NCBI GenBank assembly: GCA_015661095.1
Contig: JACVQI010000126.1
Span: 1-5,831 of the forward strand
Origin: Gammaproteobacteria bacterium
GTDB lineage: Bacteria; Pseudomonadota; Gammaproteobacteria; Eutrophobiales; Eutrophobiaceae
DNA length: 5,831 nt
Direction of reading: 5' to 3'
Positions 4,350 to 5,831 of this stretch are shown in pieces. Below the pieces are notes generated by a model that saw only the letters and a program-made list of their open reading frames with translations, did no database searches and was not told where the DNA came from. The position numbers and the translations under genes were made by a program. Position 1 is the first letter of the stretch. The number at the start of each line of letters is the position of its first letter.

Positions 4350-5831
4350 TTAATCTCCCCCAGTGCTTGAAGCTAATGCCACTGGAAAAACAGCACCGCT
4401 TCCGGCCCGGCGTAATAACGCTGCTATTACAGTCAGCGTCCAGCCTGAATCAACAATATCATCAACCAATAAAACCGGTGTGTCGGGAATTTTATCTGCA
4501 ACACGAAATACACCATCAAGATTCCGGCATTGATGATAACGGTTTTGCTGTGCTTTTTGCGATTGGTTATCCGCTGTTTTTTCAATAACAGTCATAAAAG
4601 GTAATCCGAGTCTCTCCGCCAATCGCCGGGCAAAATCAGGAACCAGGCCGGGATCCCTTCTGGATGGAACGGAAGTAACCCACTGCGGCATGGGTTCCGG
4701 CCGCCATCTTTCAGTTATCATATCGGCTGCGGCATTCGCTAAATCATCACGAAAATGACCCGTGTGTTTGTCATCTGCCACGATTTGGCCCCACCCGGCA
4801 TCACCCCATCGTGATAGAATTCTACCCTCTTCAGCACGCTGCTCAACAGGTATGTTGGTAGGGAATTCGTATCGTGGAAATGCACCCCTAACTGTTTGTA
4901 TTTTTAGCTTTAATGGAAATTCTGCATGTTGCAGGAAATGGGTTGCTTGTACACCTTTTTCATGACTGAAATCCGGGGAAATCAACGGATTACCGAGGCA
5001 ATTGGCACAGTGTCCACAGGGTTCGGCATTGGGATCATCCAGCGCGGAACGTAAATACTGCATCAGACATTCTTTTGTATTGATGTAGTCCTGAACCTGC
5101 CGCCATTCTTCTTCCCGTTGGTGGGTTAAATGAGCAATACGCTCATGATCCATTTGATATTCAACTGCTGTTCTACGCCACTGAGATCCAACCTTGATGA
5201 CTGGCGCGGGGTTTTCAACACTGAGGTATTTTAATACTTTCTCAATTTGACCCTTTCTCAAATTCAGATGTGGTTCGATAGAATAAATTGAATAACCATC
5301 TTGCTGTCCCAAAACATTTAATATCTCAATCACATCCTGTTCAGGAGGGAATGCAGTTTTACGAAAGTATTCATTAATTTCCTCGTCTTCACGTCCGGAT
5401 AACAATATTCCGTACGCTTCAACGACTGCGCGACCCGCACGACCTACTTGTTGATAATATCCAACAACCGAACCCGGTGCCTGGTAATGAATTACAAACC
5501 CCAGATCTGGTTTGTCATACCCCATGCCAAGTGCTGTAGTAGCAACCAATACCTTTATCTCATTTTTCAGCAATAGCTCTTCAAGATGTAATCGATACTT
5601 GTTCGAGTCCTCAAAATCAGAATGTTCTACTCCACTGTAATATGGTTTTGCATTAATCCTATTATCAATTAGCCAATTTGCTATTTGTTCTACATCACGT
5701 ACAGTTAATGCATAAATGATACCTGTGCCAGGTAGATCGGGGATATGCTCCGCCAACCAGGCCAGACGTGCAGCCTGATCCGGCAGCTTTATAGTCTGCA
5801 GTTTCAGACTTTCTCTGACCAGTGAACCACG
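4350..5831 (-). CDS. psyrT (rqlH): RecQ-like helicase fused to ComFC-like phosphoribosyltransferase (5' end outside window)
   Basis: The C-terminal 493 residues of a larger protein are present; the frame is open to the right edge, so the ATPase half (motifs I-III, DEAH box) lies outside. In window numbering, 1-25 is the linker into the second RecA-like domain, and GIIYALTVRDVEQIANWL (37-54) is the usual RecQ strand and helix. VLVATTALGMGYDKPDL (94-110) is motif V, and SVVGYYQQVGRAGRA (121-135) is motif VI with R131 and R134. A wing-like segment (about 160-245) precedes a Zn site made by C255, C272, C275 and C278. Residues 385-493 form a PRTase domain of ComFC type: VTSVPSRR, a Q..Q..R..N..GVF stretch (423-442), and the PRPP loop VLLVDDIVDSGWTL (453-466) with D457-D458. 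This architecture matches RqlH of pathogenic E. coli and the toxin PsyrT. It probably unwinds DNA and acts on a nucleotide or nucleic acid through the PRTase domain. Its TAA abuts the DprA-like ATG. Confidence 0.88.
   Translation of the reverse strand, partial: RGSLVRESLKLQTIKLPDQAARLAWLAEHIPDLPGTGIIYALTVRDVEQIANWLIDNRINAKPYYSGVEHSDFEDSNKYRLHLEELLLKNEIKVLVATTALGMGYDKPDLGFVIHYQAPGSVVGYYQQVGRAGRAVVEAYGILLSGREDEEINEYFRKTAFPPEQDVIEILNVLGQQDGYSIYSIEPHLNLRKGQIEKVLKYLSVENPAPVIKVGSQWRRTAVEYQMDHERIAHLTHQREEEWRQVQDYINTKECLMQYLRSALDDPNAEPCGHCANCLGNPLISPDFSHEKGVQATHFLQHAEFPLKLKIQTVRGAFPRYEFPTNIPVEQRAEEGRILSRWGDAGWGQIVADDKHTGHFRDDLANAAADMITERWRPEPMPQWVTSVPSRRDPGLVPDFARRLAERLGLPFMTVIEKTADNQSQKAQQNRYHQCRNLDGVFRVADKIPDTPVLLVDDIVDSGWTLTVIAALLRRAGSGAVFPVALASSTGGD
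4355..4361 (-). promoter_or_regulatory. Strong ribosome binding site for the DprA-like gene
   Basis: Read on the - strand, GGGGGAG ends 5 bases before the ATG at 4349-4347, with ATTAA between them. The TAA in that spacer is the stop of the upstream helicase-PRTase gene. The site lies entirely inside the last codons of that gene, so the DprA-like partner can be translated by ribosomes that have just terminated as well as by fresh ones. It supports 4349 as the true start. Confidence 0.75.

Noticed and set aside
5754..5756. TTG as the start of the RecQ-like gene
   Set aside because: The frame continues without a stop to the window edge and the 25 upstream codons encode typical RecQ linker sequence, so this is an internal Leu codon.
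3315..5831. ShosTA toxin-antitoxin system
   Set aside because: ShosTA also pairs a DprA-like protein with a PRTase, but its PRTase stands alone; here the PRTase is the C-terminus of a RecQ helicase, which fits RqlHI/PsyrTA better.

Overview
The window looks like a piece of a gammaproteobacterial chromosome. The main reason is the hypoxanthine phosphoribosyltransferase plus methylthioinosine-type phosphorylase pair, which resembles a pair known from Pseudomonas and relatives. The genus cannot be read from this sequence. The left 3.2 kb is visibly GC-richer than the right 2.5 kb: a sample of 60 bases at 1021-1080 has 34 G/C, against 21 G/C in 60 bases at 3421-3480. All genes on the left are on the + strand and both genes on the right are on the - strand, so the two blocks converge at about 3280-3314.

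Left block. Positions 1-238 hold no convincing gene, only fragments of a C-rich/G-rich intergenic repeat and a candidate promoter. Next come a small sulfotransferase-like protein (239-874) and a GT10 (fucosyltransferase-like) glycosyltransferase (879-1904), separated by 4 bases. They probably decorate a surface polysaccharide or lipopolysaccharide. After a 42-base gap come hypoxanthine phosphoribosyltransferase (1947-2504) and, overlapping it by 8 bases, an MTAP-family phosphorylase (2497-3279). Its purine-pocket motif (NWAAG where MTAP has DYDCW) points to S-methyl-5'-thioinosine rather than methylthioadenosine. The two enzymes form a short path: methylthioinosine to hypoxanthine plus methylthioribose-1-phosphate, then hypoxanthine plus PRPP to IMP.

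Right block, read right to left. A RecQ-like helicase with a C-terminal ComFC-like phosphoribosyltransferase domain enters from the right edge with its N-terminal half outside the window, and ends at 4350. Its TAA stop is followed directly by the ATG of a DprA/Smf-family protein (4349-3315), which has a strong ribosome binding site inside the helicase gene. This gene pair matches the described RqlH-RqlI / PsyrT-PsyrA system, a toxin-antitoxin and anti-phage module in which the DprA-like partner restrains the helicase-PRTase. It is the most notable content of the window. The AT-rich composition, the opposite orientation and a 9-bp inverted repeat at the 3' end of the phosphorylase gene fit a horizontally acquired cassette placed just downstream of a purine salvage operon.
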